DNA of 64,000 bases, from contig JALGZK010000004.1 in assembly GCA_025774935.1 (NCBI GenBank), forward strand, positions 186,001 to 250,000. Reading direction: 5' to 3'. Numbering within the stretch: position 1 is the stretch's first letter; the number at the start of each line of letters is the position of its first letter. The notes under the pieces were generated by a model that saw only the letters and a program-made list of their open reading frames with translations, did no database searches and was not told where the DNA came from. Position numbers and translations under genes: made by a program. Positions 19,136 through 28,087 of this stretch are shown here, in pieces. This DNA comes from a bacterium (GTDB lineage: Bacteria > Joyebacterota > Joyebacteria > Joyebacterales > Joyebacteraceae).

Positions 19136-20842
19136 TTGAAGCACAGGTGGGAAGTGCCGGACGCGGAGGCGACGGAGCGAGCGGCAGCGCTCGCCCGGGA
19201 ACTCGGAGTTCCCCGGGCCTTCGCCCAGATCCTCGTCGGGCACGGCGTGAGCTCCGCGGACGAAGCGCGGGCCTTCCTCGAACCGGACAGGGAGACGCTC
19301 CACGACCCGCTGCTCCTGCCCGACATCGAGCCCGCCCTCGAGCGCATCCGCGCCGCGGTCTCCGCCGGCGAGAAGATCTTCGTCTGCGGCGACTACGACG
19401 TCGACGGCATCACCTCCATCGTTCTCGTGAAGCGGTGCCTCGAGGCGGTCGGCCTCGACGTCGGCTTCTACATCCCGAACAGGCTCCTCGAGGGATACGG
19501 CCTGTCCGAGACCGGCATCCTGGAGGCGCAGGAGTTCGGCGCTGGTCTGATCGTAACGGTCGACAGCGGCGTGACCGGTCACGAGCAGATCGAAGTCGCC
19601 CGGAAGCTGGGGATCGACGTCATCATCACCGACCACCACGAGCCTCAGAACACGCTCCCCGACGCGGTAGCGGTCGTCGATCCGAAACGCGCGGACTCGC
19701 GGTATCCGTTCAAGGACCTCGCCGGTGTCGGCGTGGCCTACAAGGTCATGCAGGCGCTCGCGCGCGAGTACCGCGACGTAGCGTACAGCGTCGAGGAGAA
19801 CCTCGACATGGTCGCGGTCGGTACCGTCGCGGACATCGTCCCGCTCGTCTCCGAGAACCGCGTTCTGACGTCGCACGGTCTCGAGCGACTCCGCACCACG
19901 ACGAACCCCGGGCTCCGCGCGCTCATGGAGGTGGCGGGCGTCGAGCCCGCCTCGGCCAGGGCGACTCACATCGGGTTCGCGCTGGGACCGCGGCTGAACG
20001 CCGCCGGGCGCCTGGGCGACGCGCGGATAGGCGTCGAGCTCCTCACCACCAGCGACGAACGCAAGGCCGCCGAGATCGCGAAGAAGCTCGACCAGGAGAA
20101 CCGGAAGCGTCGGGAGCTCGAGGCAGCGGTTCTCGACGACGCAACGAAACAGCTCGAGACGGCGCCCGACACGGCGAGCCGCATGTCGCTCGTCCTGTGG
20201 TCGGACAGCTGGCACCCCGGCGTCATCGGGATCGTGGCCTCCCGCATCGCCAAGCAGTACAACAGGCCGACGGTCCTCCTGTCGGTCGTCGATGGGATGT
20301 CGAAGGGCTCCGGGAGGAGCATCCACGGGTTCGACCTGCACGCCGCGCTGGCGGAGTGCCGCGACTGCCTGACGAGCTTCGGCGGACACAGGCACGCCGC
20401 GGGCGTCTCGCTTCCCGAGGGGCGCCTCGAGGAGTTCCGCGACTGCGTCGAGACGGCGGTGTCGAAGGGCCTCACGCCAGAGGAACTCGTCCCGGTCGTC
20501 GAGATCGACGCGGAGGTCGCTCTCGAGGAGTGCAGCTTCGATCTGGTGAACCTCATGAAGCAGATGCGGCCGTTTGGAGCCGGCAATCCCGAGCCCGTCT
20601 TCGGCACCAGGGGCCTCAAGCTGATGTCGGCGAAGGTCGTCGGGAACGGACACCTGAAGATGACGGTCTCGCAGGGGGGAACGGAACTCGACGCGATCGG
20701 GTTCGGCATGGCCGGCTCGCTCGACGAGCTCAGGGCGAGCGGCGGGATGATCGCCGCGGCGTACGTCCTCGAGGAGAACACCTGGCACGGCAGGACCGAG
20801 CTCCAGCTGAGGCTCAAGGACGTGCATCCCGAGGGCTACTAG
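19136..20842 (+). CDS. recJ: Single-stranded-DNA-specific exonuclease RecJ
   Basis: A 568-residue DHH-family 5'-3' exonuclease acting in recombination and repair. Motifs in order: CGDYDVDGITS (about residue 86), VDSGVTGHEQI, ITDHHEP (DHH), GTVADIVPLVSENR, then the DHHA1 domain with KGSGRSIHGFDLHAAL and FGGHRHAAG, and a C-terminal OB fold. TTG at 19136 is chosen because AGGAGG sits six bases before it; GTG three bases earlier is an alternative. The frame is open further left but that part overlaps rnpB. Followed by rel after 99 bases. Confidence 0.94.
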   Translation: MKHRWEVPDAEATERAAALARELGVPRAFAQILVGHGVSSADEARAFLEPDRETLHDPLLLPDIEPALERIRAAVSAGEKIFVCGDYDVDGITSIVLVKRCLEAVGLDVGFYIPNRLLEGYGLSETGILEAQEFGAGLIVTVDSGVTGHEQIEVARKLGIDVIITDHHEPQNTLPDAVAVVDPKRADSRYPFKDLAGVGVAYKVMQALAREYRDVAYSVEENLDMVAVGTVADIVPLVSENRVLTSHGLERLRTTTNPGLRALMEVAGVEPASARATHIGFALGPRLNAAGRLGDARIGVELLTTSDERKAAEIAKKLDQENRKRRELEAAVLDDATKQLETAPDTASRMSLVLWSDSWHPGVIGIVASRIAKQYNRPTVLLSVVDGMSKGSGRSIHGFDLHAALAECRDCLTSFGGHRHAAGVSLPEGRLEEFRDCVETAVSKGLTPEELVPVVEIDAEVALEECSFDLVNLMKQMRPFGAGNPEPVFGTRGLKLMSAKVVGNGHLKMTVSQGGTELDAIGFGMAGSLDELRASGGMIAAAYVLEENTWHGRTELQLRLKDVHPEGY

Positions 20843-20941
20843 CCGGGGCCGCTCGCCGTCCTCCGCCGCGCCCCCTTCCGGCCGCCCTCCGGAGCTTCTC
20901 CCGAAGCTCCAACCGCACCTTGCACACGGAGTTCTCTCGCA

Positions 20942-23068
20942 ATGACCGGCACGGAGTTCTCGCAGAAACTGCTCCGGATCGACCCCAAGCTGGCGCCCGA
21001 CCTCATCGCCCGGGCGTACGACCTCTCCGCGCGCGTCCACGAAGGGCAGCTCCGCAAGTCCGGTGACCCATTCATCACGCACAGCGAGGAGGCGGCCACG
21101 ATCCTCGCGCATCTCCAGCTCGACACGGCGACGGTCGCCGCGGGCCTCCTGCACGACGCCATCGAGGAGGGCGACATCGAGGTCGCAGACCTCTCCGCCA
21201 AGTTCGGCGCGGAGGTCGCCGAGCTCGTCAACGGCGTCACCAAGATCACGGGCCTCAAGTTCGAGAGTCGCGAGCGGGAGCAGGCCGAGAACTTCCGGAA
21301 GATGCTCCTCTCCGTGGTGAAGGACGTCCGCGTCATCCTCATCAAGCTCGCCGACCGTCTGCACAACATGCGGACGATCGAGCACCTCACCGACGAGCAG
21401 ATCGAGCGGATCTCGCTCGAGACCAGGGACATCTACGCGCCCCTCGCGGGGAGGTTCGGGATGGCGCTGATCCAGCGAGAGCTCGAGGACCTGGCCTTCC
21501 GCTGGCTGGAGCCGGAAGCGTACGAGAACCTCGTCACCAGAATCGACGAGACGAGACAGGCGCGGGACAAGTACATCGAGGAGATCATCCGGCCGATAAG
21601 GGAGAAGCTGGACACCGAGAGCATCTCCGCTCAGATCGCCGGCCGCGTCAAGCACTACTCGAGCATCCACCGGAAGATGGTCACTCGCAGCAAGCGCCTG
21701 GAGGAGATCTACGACCTGCTGGCGATCCGGATCATCACTTCGACGCTCGACTCGTGCTACCGGTCGCTCGGGATCATACACACGCTCTTCAAGCCGGTTC
21801 ACGAGCGGTTCAAGGACTACATCGCCACTCCGAAGACCAACGGTTATCAGGCGCTCCACACGACCGTCTTCGGGCCGCGGGGACAGATGGTCGAGATCCA
21901 GATCCGGACGCGTGAGATGCACGAGCAGGCGGAGATGGGCATCGCCGCTCACTGGATGTATAAGGAGGGGAAGCCGGGCGACGAAGAGCTCGGGAGCTGG
22001 CTGGCGTGGGTGCGCCAGCTCCTCGAGGGGCACGTCGACGTCACCGAGGCGGACGAGTTCCTCGAGTCCCTGAAGGTCGACCTCTACCGTGACGAGATCT
22101 TCGTCTTCACGCCGGATGGGGACCTCAAGCGACTGCCGCGAGGCTCCACGCCGATCGACTTCGCCTATGCGATCCACACCGACGTCGGCAACCACTGCGC
22201 CGGCGCCCGCGTGAACGAACGGCTCGTGTCCCTCAAGCACGTTCTGAGGAGCGGGGACGCCGTCGAGATCGTCACGTCGGACTCCGCGCACCCCAGCCGC
22301 GACTGGCTCACCATGGTCGCAACGTCAAAGGCCCGGAGCAAGATTCGCCACTACCTGCGCCAGCAGGCCGACGACGAGAGCGTGGTCCTCGGCCGCCGCA
22401 TCATCGACCGCGAGCTGAAGCGCGCGGGCGGGAAGGGCGACGTCTCGCTCGACGACGTGGCGCAGAGCTTCGGTCTCGACGGGGCGCGAGAGCTCGCCTC
22501 TGCGGTAGGTCGCGGCGTCGTGGGCGTCGTCGAGCTCACGAGGCGGCTCCGCCCCGCGCCGTCGCGCGGAGCGAGGATCGTCGAGCGCATCACGAGGAAG
22601 GTGCGACGTCCCGAGACGGGCGTGCGCATCGAGGGCGTCGGCGATCTCATGCTGAGCTTCGCGAAGTGCTGCCAGCCCGTGCCGGGAGACCAGATCGTCG
22701 GTATCATCACGAGGGGCCGCGGTATCTCGGTCCACCGCGTTGACTGCCCGAACACGTTCGGACCCGCGATCGACGCCGAGCACAGGATGACCGTCGATTG
22801 GGAGGTCGCCGAGGGGCAGACGTTCCCCGCGGAGCTCATCGTGACGGGCGAGCGGACCCCGAGCTTCCTCGCGGATGTGTCGAAGGCGATCGTGGACGAG
22901 GACGTGGATGTCGTCGGCGCCGCGATGCGGACCGAGGAAGGACTCGTGGTCGCGGACTTCAGGGTGGCCGTCGGGAACCTGCACCGCCTGCGCAAGCTCA
23001 TCCGGACGATCGGGCGCCTGAAGGGGGTGCGGAGCGTCGAGCGGAGGCGCACGGCGAGCGACTCCTGA
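20942..23068 (+). CDS. rel: Bifunctional (p)ppGpp synthetase/hydrolase Rel (RelA/SpoT family)
   Basis: A 708-residue long RSH enzyme of the stringent response. HD hydrolase domain near residue 69 (LHDAIEEGD; the usual HDxxED reads HDAIEE), synthetase domain with RFKDYIATPKTNGYQALH (about 290) and EIQIRT; the RxKD form (RFKD) is that of bifunctional Rel enzymes. TGS domain from about 383 (DEIFVFTPDGDLKRLPRGSTPIDFAYAIH), then the helical/zinc-finger region with FAKCCQPVPGDQIVG and the C-terminal ACT domain. Hydrolase likely active, although the Asp-to-Glu change should be noted. Follows recJ, precedes dtd. Confidence 0.95.
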   Translation: MTGTEFSQKLLRIDPKLAPDLIARAYDLSARVHEGQLRKSGDPFITHSEEAATILAHLQLDTATVAAGLLHDAIEEGDIEVADLSAKFGAEVAELVNGVTKITGLKFESREREQAENFRKMLLSVVKDVRVILIKLADRLHNMRTIEHLTDEQIERISLETRDIYAPLAGRFGMALIQRELEDLAFRWLEPEAYENLVTRIDETRQARDKYIEEIIRPIREKLDTESISAQIAGRVKHYSSIHRKMVTRSKRLEEIYDLLAIRIITSTLDSCYRSLGIIHTLFKPVHERFKDYIATPKTNGYQALHTTVFGPRGQMVEIQIRTREMHEQAEMGIAAHWMYKEGKPGDEELGSWLAWVRQLLEGHVDVTEADEFLESLKVDLYRDEIFVFTPDGDLKRLPRGSTPIDFAYAIHTDVGNHCAGARVNERLVSLKHVLRSGDAVEIVTSDSAHPSRDWLTMVATSKARSKIRHYLRQQADDESVVLGRRIIDRELKRAGGKGDVSLDDVAQSFGLDGARELASAVGRGVVGVVELTRRLRPAPSRGARIVERITRKVRRPETGVRIEGVGDLMLSFAKCCQPVPGDQIVGIITRGRGISVHRVDCPNTFGPAIDAEHRMTVDWEVAEGQTFPAELIVTGERTPSFLADVSKAIVDEDVDVVGAAMRTEEGLVVADFRVAVGNLHRLRKLIRTIGRLKGVRSVERRRTASDS

Positions 23069-23167
23069 CCGCCCGGCAGGGAGGTGGCCGCCGGCATGTC
23101 GGGAGGCGGGTCGGGAGCCGCCCACGGACGGGCCGCGGCTGCGCGTTGCGGGAGAGGAACGGGAAGC

Positions 23168-23632
23168 GTGAGGGCTCTCCTTCAGAGAGTATCGCGCGGG
23201 AGCGTGACCGTCGACGGACGCACGGTCGGTGAGATCTCGACCGGGCTCGTCGTCCTCCTGGGAATCGCCGAGGGCGACGGCGAGGAGGAGGCGCGCTGGC
23301 TCGTGAGGAAGATGGTCGAGCTCCGGATCTTCGAGGACGAAGAAGGCAGGATGAACCTCTCGCTCGCTGACGTTCAGGGGGAGGTCCTGCTCGTCTCGCA
23401 GTTCACGCTCCTGGCGGACACGCGGAAGGGCAGGCGTCCGAGCTTCACGCGCGCCGCCCCGCCGGACGTAGGGGAGGCGCTCTACCGCAGGACCGCAGAT
23501 CTCCTTCGTGAGGAAGGGATCGAGGTCGCGACGGGAGAGTTCGGGGCGCGAATGCTCGTCGAGATCCGGAACGAGGGGCCGGTGACGATACTCCTCGACT
23601 CGAACGACCGGAGCCGGTCGCGGTCGGCATGA
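23168..23632 (+). CDS. dtd: D-aminoacyl-tRNA deacylase
   Basis: A 154-residue DTD enzyme that recycles mischarged D-aminoacyl-tRNAs (and Gly-tRNA-Ala). Family signatures SQFTLLADTRKGRRPSF and the cross-subunit NEGPVTILLDS (Gly-Pro motif) are both present. GTG at 23168 gives the normal N-terminus MRALLQRVSRGSVTVDG; a GGAGAGGAACGGG stretch precedes it. Stop overlaps the next start (ATGA). Confidence 0.95.
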   Translation: MRALLQRVSRGSVTVDGRTVGEISTGLVVLLGIAEGDGEEEARWLVRKMVELRIFEDEEGRMNLSLADVQGEVLLVSQFTLLADTRKGRRPSFTRAAPPDVGEALYRRTADLLREEGIEVATGEFGARMLVEIRNEGPVTILLDSNDRSRSRSA

Positions 23633-24300
23633 GCCGACGGAGGAGAACGGTGGTCTGCACGCTTCTGAACGGTCTCATCGACGAGACGCCGGTGATCCTC
23701 GGGTCCCGGTCGCCCAGGCGGGCGCGGATCCTCGAAGGTCTCGACGTCGAGTTCACGATCGACCGGCCGTCGGTCGAGGAACTCGCTGTCGAGGGCGAGA
23801 CGCCGGAGGACCACGTGGCGAGGCTGTCGCGCGAGAAGGCGCTCGATGTCTCCGGACGCCACGAGCGCGGCACGCTGATCGCGGCAGACACGATCGTCCT
23901 CCTCGACGGCAGGGTGCTCGGGAAGCCTGCTGACCCAGGCGACGCCATCCGGATGCTCACCGCGCTTCGGGGGCGCTGGCACGAAGTGCTCACGGGCGTG
24001 ACGGTCGTGCGCTGCTCCGACGGCGGGAACGCGACCGGGGTGGAGCGGACGCGCGTGCTCTTCCGCCGGCTCACCGACGCGGAGATCGTCGGCTACGTGG
24101 GGTGTGGCGAACCTCTCGACAAGGCGGGTGCCTACGCGATCCAGGACTGCGGCGCGGCCGTCGTCGAGCGCGTCGAGGGGTGCTTCTACAACGTGGTCGG
24201 CCTGCCCGTGGCGCGGCTCTGCCGCGCGCTCGAGGAACTTCGGGCGGGACACGCGGGAGGCTCGCCGGAGCGGACAGATCCGGGCGGGAGGACACGATGA
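23629..24300 (+). CDS. maf: Maf-family nucleoside triphosphate pyrophosphatase
   Basis: A 223-residue Maf protein. The N-terminal LGSRSPRRARIL motif (about residues 24-35), the catalytic ADTIVLLDGRVLGKP segment with the general-base Asp, and DKAGAYAIQDCGAAVVERVEGCFYNVVGLPVARL are all family marks. Maf enzymes hydrolyse dTTP/UTP or modified pyrimidine NTPs to monophosphates, clearing damaged nucleotides. The first 20 residues (MSRRRRTVVCTLLNGLIDET) form an extra leader compared with typical Maf; a later start is possible. Coupled by ATGA to both dtd and mtnA. Confidence 0.92.
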   Translation: MSRRRRTVVCTLLNGLIDETPVILGSRSPRRARILEGLDVEFTIDRPSVEELAVEGETPEDHVARLSREKALDVSGRHERGTLIAADTIVLLDGRVLGKPADPGDAIRMLTALRGRWHEVLTGVTVVRCSDGGNATGVERTRVLFRRLTDAEIVGYVGCGEPLDKAGAYAIQDCGAAVVERVEGCFYNVVGLPVARLCRALEELRAGHAGGSPERTDPGGRTR

Positions 24301-25382
24301 ACCTGAAGACTCCCCTCATGACGATCGAGTGGCTCGGTGATCGCGTGAGGCTCATCGATCAGACGAGACTCCCGCGTGAGCTCGTGCGGAAGGAGACGTC
24401 CGACTTCCGCGAGATCGCGGAGAGCATCAGGCGCCTCGAGGTCAGGGGCGCTCCGGCGATCGGCGTGGCGGGAGCGATGGGTATCGCGCTGGCGGCCCTC
24501 GAGAGCGATGCCTCCGATCGTGAGGGGTTCGGTCGAGACGTGCGCGGGGCGGCGGAGCTCCTGGCCGCGACGCGCCCGACCGCGGTGAACCTCGCGTGGG
24601 CCGTCGACAGGATGCTCGAGGCGCTCGACGACGCGCTCGGCGAGAGGACGGGCGGCGACGGTCGCGCGCGCATCGACGCGGCGAAGGCGCGGCTCGTCGA
24701 CGAAGCGCTTGCGATCTTCGAGGAGGACCGCGAGCTCTCGCGGAGGATCGGCGAGCACGGCGCGGCGCTCATCGAGGACGGGGACGTCGTGCTCACCCAC
24801 TGCAACGCCGGAGGGCTCGCGACGGCCGAACGGGGCACAGCCCTCGCCGTCGTCTACGCCGCCGTTGAACAGGGGAAGAGCGTGAGGGTCTTCGCGGACG
24901 AGACGCGTCCGCTCCTTCAGGGTGCGCGGCTCACCGCCTGGGAGCTCGCGGAGCGCGGCATCGACGTCACCGTCATCTGCGACAGCGCTGCGGCATCCGC
25001 CATGGCGAAGGGCTGGATCGACAAGGTCATCGTCGGCGCAGACCGCATCGCGGGCAACGGCGACGTCGCGAACAAGATCGGGACGTTTCCGCTGGCGCTC
25101 GCCGCGCGCCAGCACGGCGTGCCGTTCTACGTGGCAGCGCCCTACTCGACCCTCGACCTCGGCCTCGGGAGCGGCGCGCAGATACCGATCGAGGAGAGGG
25201 ACCCCGAGGAAGTGACCACGGTTCAGGGAGTCCGGACCGCTCCGGAGGGCGCCAGGGCCTGGAATCCCGCTTTCGACGTGACTCCCGCTTATCTTGTGAC
25301 CGCGATCATCACCGACGCGGGGGTCTTCCGGCCGCCGTACGTCGAGTCGCTCGGCGCTGGCAAGGACCACGACGGGCCTTGA
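24297..25382 (+). CDS. mtnA: S-methyl-5-thioribose-1-phosphate isomerase
   Basis: A 361-residue MtnA/eIF2B-like sugar isomerase of the methionine salvage pathway. Visible: RGAPAIGVAGAMGIALA, LTHCNAGGLATAERGTALAVVYAA (Cys active-site loop), VFADETRPLLQGARLTAWEL, ICDSAAASAMAKGWIDKVIVGADRIAGNGDVANKIGT with the catalytic Asp. ATG overlaps the maf stop and has GGGAGGAC upstream. No other methionine-salvage gene is nearby, so the rest of the pathway, or an alternative route for methylthioribose, must be elsewhere. The rplM promoter overlaps its stop codon. Confidence 0.94.
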   Translation: MNLKTPLMTIEWLGDRVRLIDQTRLPRELVRKETSDFREIAESIRRLEVRGAPAIGVAGAMGIALAALESDASDREGFGRDVRGAAELLAATRPTAVNLAWAVDRMLEALDDALGERTGGDGRARIDAAKARLVDEALAIFEEDRELSRRIGEHGAALIEDGDVVLTHCNAGGLATAERGTALAVVYAAVEQGKSVRVFADETRPLLQGARLTAWELAERGIDVTVICDSAAASAMAKGWIDKVIVGADRIAGNGDVANKIGTFPLALAARQHGVPFYVAAPYSTLDLGLGSGAQIPIEERDPEEVTTVQGVRTAPEGARAWNPAFDVTPAYLVTAIITDAGVFRPPYVESLGAGKDHDGP

Positions 25383-25407
25383 CAGCCCATAGGCCCGTTG
25401 CTAAACT
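25379..25407 (+). promoter_or_regulatory. Sigma-70 promoter of rplM-rpsI
   Basis: TTGACA (25379-25384, overlapping the mtnA stop), 17-base spacer, TAAACT (25402-25407). It predicts a leader of about 138 bases before rplM. Confidence 0.75.
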
Positions 25408-25551
25408 AACTAGTTCTGACCGCACGAGTTGCGGGCCGCGGAGCGGGTCGCGCCGGAGAGGCGTACGCCCCGGGCCCGGTACGGTATGGTCCGTCGCGAT
25501 TCAGCGCGCCGGAGCGCGAGGCGGTCGGTTACGTGCAAAGCGGAGGAGAGG

Positions 25552-25980
25552 ATGTCGACACACGTCACCAAACCGTCGGAGATCGAGAGGCGGCACTACC
25601 TCGTGGACGCCGACGGGAAGATCCTGGGAAGACTCGCGTCGCAGGTGGCGCAGCTCCTGCGGGGGAAGGGGAAGGTCAACTACTCCCCCCACCTCGACAC
25701 CGGGGATCACGTCATCATCGTGAACGCGGCGAAGATCGAGCTCACGGGGAAGAAGCTGGAGTCAAAAACCTACTTCAGCCACAGCGGCCACCCAGGCGGG
25801 GCGAAGTACGTGAAGATGAGCAAGCTCATGGAGACGAGGCCGCAGGAAGTGGTCAGGCGCGCCGTCAAGGGGATGCTTCCCAAGGGCCCGCTCGGAAGGA
25901 AGATGCTGAAGAAGCTCAGGGTCTACGCCGGTCCCGAGCATCCGCACCAGGCGCAGCGGCCGGAGCCGTTCGAGGTCTGA
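25552..25980 (+). CDS. rplM: 50S ribosomal protein L13
   Basis: A 142-residue L13, exactly the usual length. ATG at 25552 follows GGAGGAGAG and gives MSTHVTKPSEIERRHYLVDADGKILGRLASQVAQLLRGK, the standard start; GKKLESKTYFSHSGHPGG and RAVKGMLPKGPLGRKMLKKLRVYAGPEHPHQAQ follow. Forms the conserved rplM-rpsI pair. Confidence 0.98.
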   Translation: MSTHVTKPSEIERRHYLVDADGKILGRLASQVAQLLRGKGKVNYSPHLDTGDHVIIVNAAKIELTGKKLESKTYFSHSGHPGGAKYVKMSKLMETRPQEVVRRAVKGMLPKGPLGRKMLKKLRVYAGPEHPHQAQRPEPFEV

Positions 25981-26035
25981 GTGGACCGCCGCCCCGATCG
26001 GGGGCGCCGTATGAAGACGAGAAGAGGAGTTCCGG

Positions 26036-26425
26036 ATGGCAACAGATTTTCACGCAGTCGGTAGGCGGAAGGAGTCGATTGCGAGGGTGAGGCTCGTGCC
26101 GGGCACCGGTCAGCGGACCGTGAACGGCAAGGCGATCGACGACTACTTCCCTCGTGCGACGATGATCGACATGATCCTCAAGCCGCTCGAGATCACCTCG
26201 ACTTCCGACAGGTACGACGTGCACGCGAACGTGGCGGGCGGGGGCGTCACCGGCCAGGCCGGTGCCGTGCGTCTGGGGATCGCTCGCGCGCTCGTCAAGG
26301 TGGACGAGAGCTACAGGAAGCCTCTCAAGCAGGTCGGCCTCATGACCAGGGATCCGCGGATGAAGGAGCGGAAGAAGTACGGTCAGAAGGGCGCGCGGAA
26401 GAGGTTCCAGTTCTCGAAGAGGTAG
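26036..26425 (+). CDS. rpsI: 30S ribosomal protein S9
   Basis: A 129-residue S9: N-terminal [21 protein letters not shown], the central [19 protein letters not shown], and the conserved C-terminal tail ending [11 protein letters not shown]-type (here [11 protein letters not shown]) that reaches the P-site tRNA. ATG after GAGGAGTTCCGG. Fifty-five bases after rplM. Confidence 0.98.
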   Translation: MATDFHAVGRRKESIARVRLVPGTGQRTVNGKAIDDYFPRATMIDMILKPLEITSTSDRYDVHANVAGGGVTGQAGAVRLGIARALVKVDESYRKPLKQVGLMTRDPRMKERKKYGQKGARKRFQFSKR

Positions 26426-26589
26426 CAGTACCTAATCCCGGGCGACGCGGGTTCACCGCGGTCGTCGCGGGAAATCCACACGCGGTTGGATCGGTGCCGG
26501 GGGTCCGTCGAGAACCCTCCCGGGTGAGGCGGCCGGCGCCGGGACGAAGACCGCGGAGGCAGAACCGTTTGAAGGAGGTAGGATCCGGC

Positions 26590-27381
26590 ATGGCCAACCC
26601 CGACATGAACGCGCTGCTCGAGGCAGGTGTCCACTTCGGACACCAGACCCACCGTTGGAATCCCAAGATGCGGCCCTTCATCTTCATGAAGCGCAATGGG
26701 ATCCACATCATCGATCTCGCCAAGACGCTCACCTGCATGGAGAAGGCCAGGGAGGCCATCACCGACGCCGTCAAGCGCGGTGACAAGGTCCTCTTCGTAT
26801 GCACGAAGCGCCAGGGCCAGTCGATCGTCAGAGAAGAGGCAACCCGCTGCGGCATGAGCTTCGTCACCGAGCGCTGGCTCGGCGGAACCCTCACGAACCT
26901 GAGGACCATCCGGCAGAGCGTGAGAAGGCTCGAGGAGATCGAGCACATGGCGGAGGACGGGACGTACGACCTGCTCTCCAAGAAGGAAGTCCTCCACCAC
27001 GAGAGGGAGAAGGCGAAGCTCCTCCGCGTCCTCGACGGCATCCGCACGATGGACCGGAAGCCCGGGCTCGTCTTCATCGTCGACACGCGCAAGGAGAAGA
27101 TCGCGCTCAACGAGGCAAACAAGCTCGACATCCCCATCGTCGGTGTCTGTGACACAAACTCCGATCCGGAGCTCGTTCAGTTCCCGATTCCCGGGAACGA
27201 CGACGCGCTCAGGTCGATCAGGCTTTTCGCCGCGTTCGCGGCAGACACCGTGCTGGACGGCAAGGCGCGCGAGCTCGAGGGGCGCGACGCCGTCGAGCCG
27301 GAGGCGACCGGGGCGCCGGAAGCCGCCGCGCCGGAGGCCGAGGCACCCGAGGCCACAGCGCCGGAGTCGGTGGAAGCCTGA
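26590..27381 (+). CDS. rpsB: 30S ribosomal protein S2
   Basis: A 263-residue S2. ATG at 26590 follows GAAGGAGGTAGG and gives MANPDMNALLEAGVHFGHQTHRWNPKM, the family start. DTRKEKIALNEANKLDIPIVGVCDTNSDP is also typical. The last 40 residues are an acidic Ala/Pro/Glu-rich extension (EPEATGAPEAAAPEAEAP) beyond the normal S2 core; such tails occur in several high-GC lineages and have no known role. Followed by tsf, the conserved rpsB-tsf-pyrH-frr order. Confidence 0.97.
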   Translation: MANPDMNALLEAGVHFGHQTHRWNPKMRPFIFMKRNGIHIIDLAKTLTCMEKAREAITDAVKRGDKVLFVCTKRQGQSIVREEATRCGMSFVTERWLGGTLTNLRTIRQSVRRLEEIEHMAEDGTYDLLSKKEVLHHEREKAKLLRVLDGIRTMDRKPGLVFIVDTRKEKIALNEANKLDIPIVGVCDTNSDPELVQFPIPGNDDALRSIRLFAAFAADTVLDGKARELEGRDAVEPEATGAPEAAAPEAEAPEATAPESVEA

Positions 27382-27448
27382 CCGACGACGAGCAGCGGGC
27401 CCGTTCACACCGAATCGATTCCGACAGACCGAAGGCATGGAGAGACGC

Positions 27449-28087
27449 ATGGAGATCAGTGCAGCACAGGTCAAGGAGCTGAGGGAGAAGACCGGAGCCG
27501 GCATCATGGACTGCAAGGCCGCCCTCGCCGAGACGAGCGGCGACGTTGAAGGAGCGGTCGACTACCTGAGGAAGTCGGGCATCCTGAAGGCGGCGAAGAA
27601 GGCGAGCCGGGCGACGGGCGAGGGGCTCATCGCGTCGTACGTCCACGCGGGAGCGAAGCTCGCGGTCCTCGTCGAGATCAACTGCGAGACCGACTTCGTC
27701 GCGCGGACCGACCAGTTCCAGGCGTTCGCTAAGGACATCGCGATGCACATCGCGGCACAGAACCCGCTCGTGGTGAGCAGGGAGGAGCTGGCCGCTGACG
27801 TGCTCGAGAGGGAGAAGCAGATCTACCGGGAGCAGGCCGCCGCGTCGGGGAAGCCGGAGAAGATCATGGACAAGATCGTCGACGGCCGCATCGAGAAGTA
27901 CTACTCCGAGGTCTGCCTGCTCGAGCAGCCGTTCGTCAAGGACACCGACGTCACCGTCGAGGACCTGGTCAAGCAGACGATCGCGAGTCTGGGAGAGAAC
28001 ATCCGCGTCCGACGCTTCGTGAGAATGAAGCTCGGCGATACGATCCCGGTCGAGGAGAAGCCTGCCTCTGATGGCTGCTGCGCGTAG
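27449..28087 (+). CDS. tsf: Elongation factor Ts (short form)
   Basis: A 212-residue EF-Ts that exchanges GDP on EF-Tu. UBA-like N-terminus ISAAQVKELREKTGAGIMDCKAALAE with the conserved TGAGxMDCK, then VEINCETDFVART. It is the short form, like Thermus EF-Ts, lacking much of the second subdomain and coiled coil of the E. coli protein. ATG at 27449 has GGAGA five bases upstream; ATG 27437 is too close to its site. Overlaps pyrH by 17 bases. Confidence 0.96.
   Translation: MEISAAQVKELREKTGAGIMDCKAALAETSGDVEGAVDYLRKSGILKAAKKASRATGEGLIASYVHAGAKLAVLVEINCETDFVARTDQFQAFAKDIAMHIAAQNPLVVSREELAADVLEREKQIYREQAAASGKPEKIMDKIVDGRIEKYYSEVCLLEQPFVKDTDVTVEDLVKQTIASLGENIRVRRFVRMKLGDTIPVEEKPASDGCCA

Noticed and set aside
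18914-22291. Long minus-strand open frame (over 1100 codons) opposite recJ and rel
   Set aside because: It mirrors the codon bias of the two well-identified genes on the plus strand, crosses the RNase P RNA, and its product is Arg/Asp/Leu-rich with no domain.
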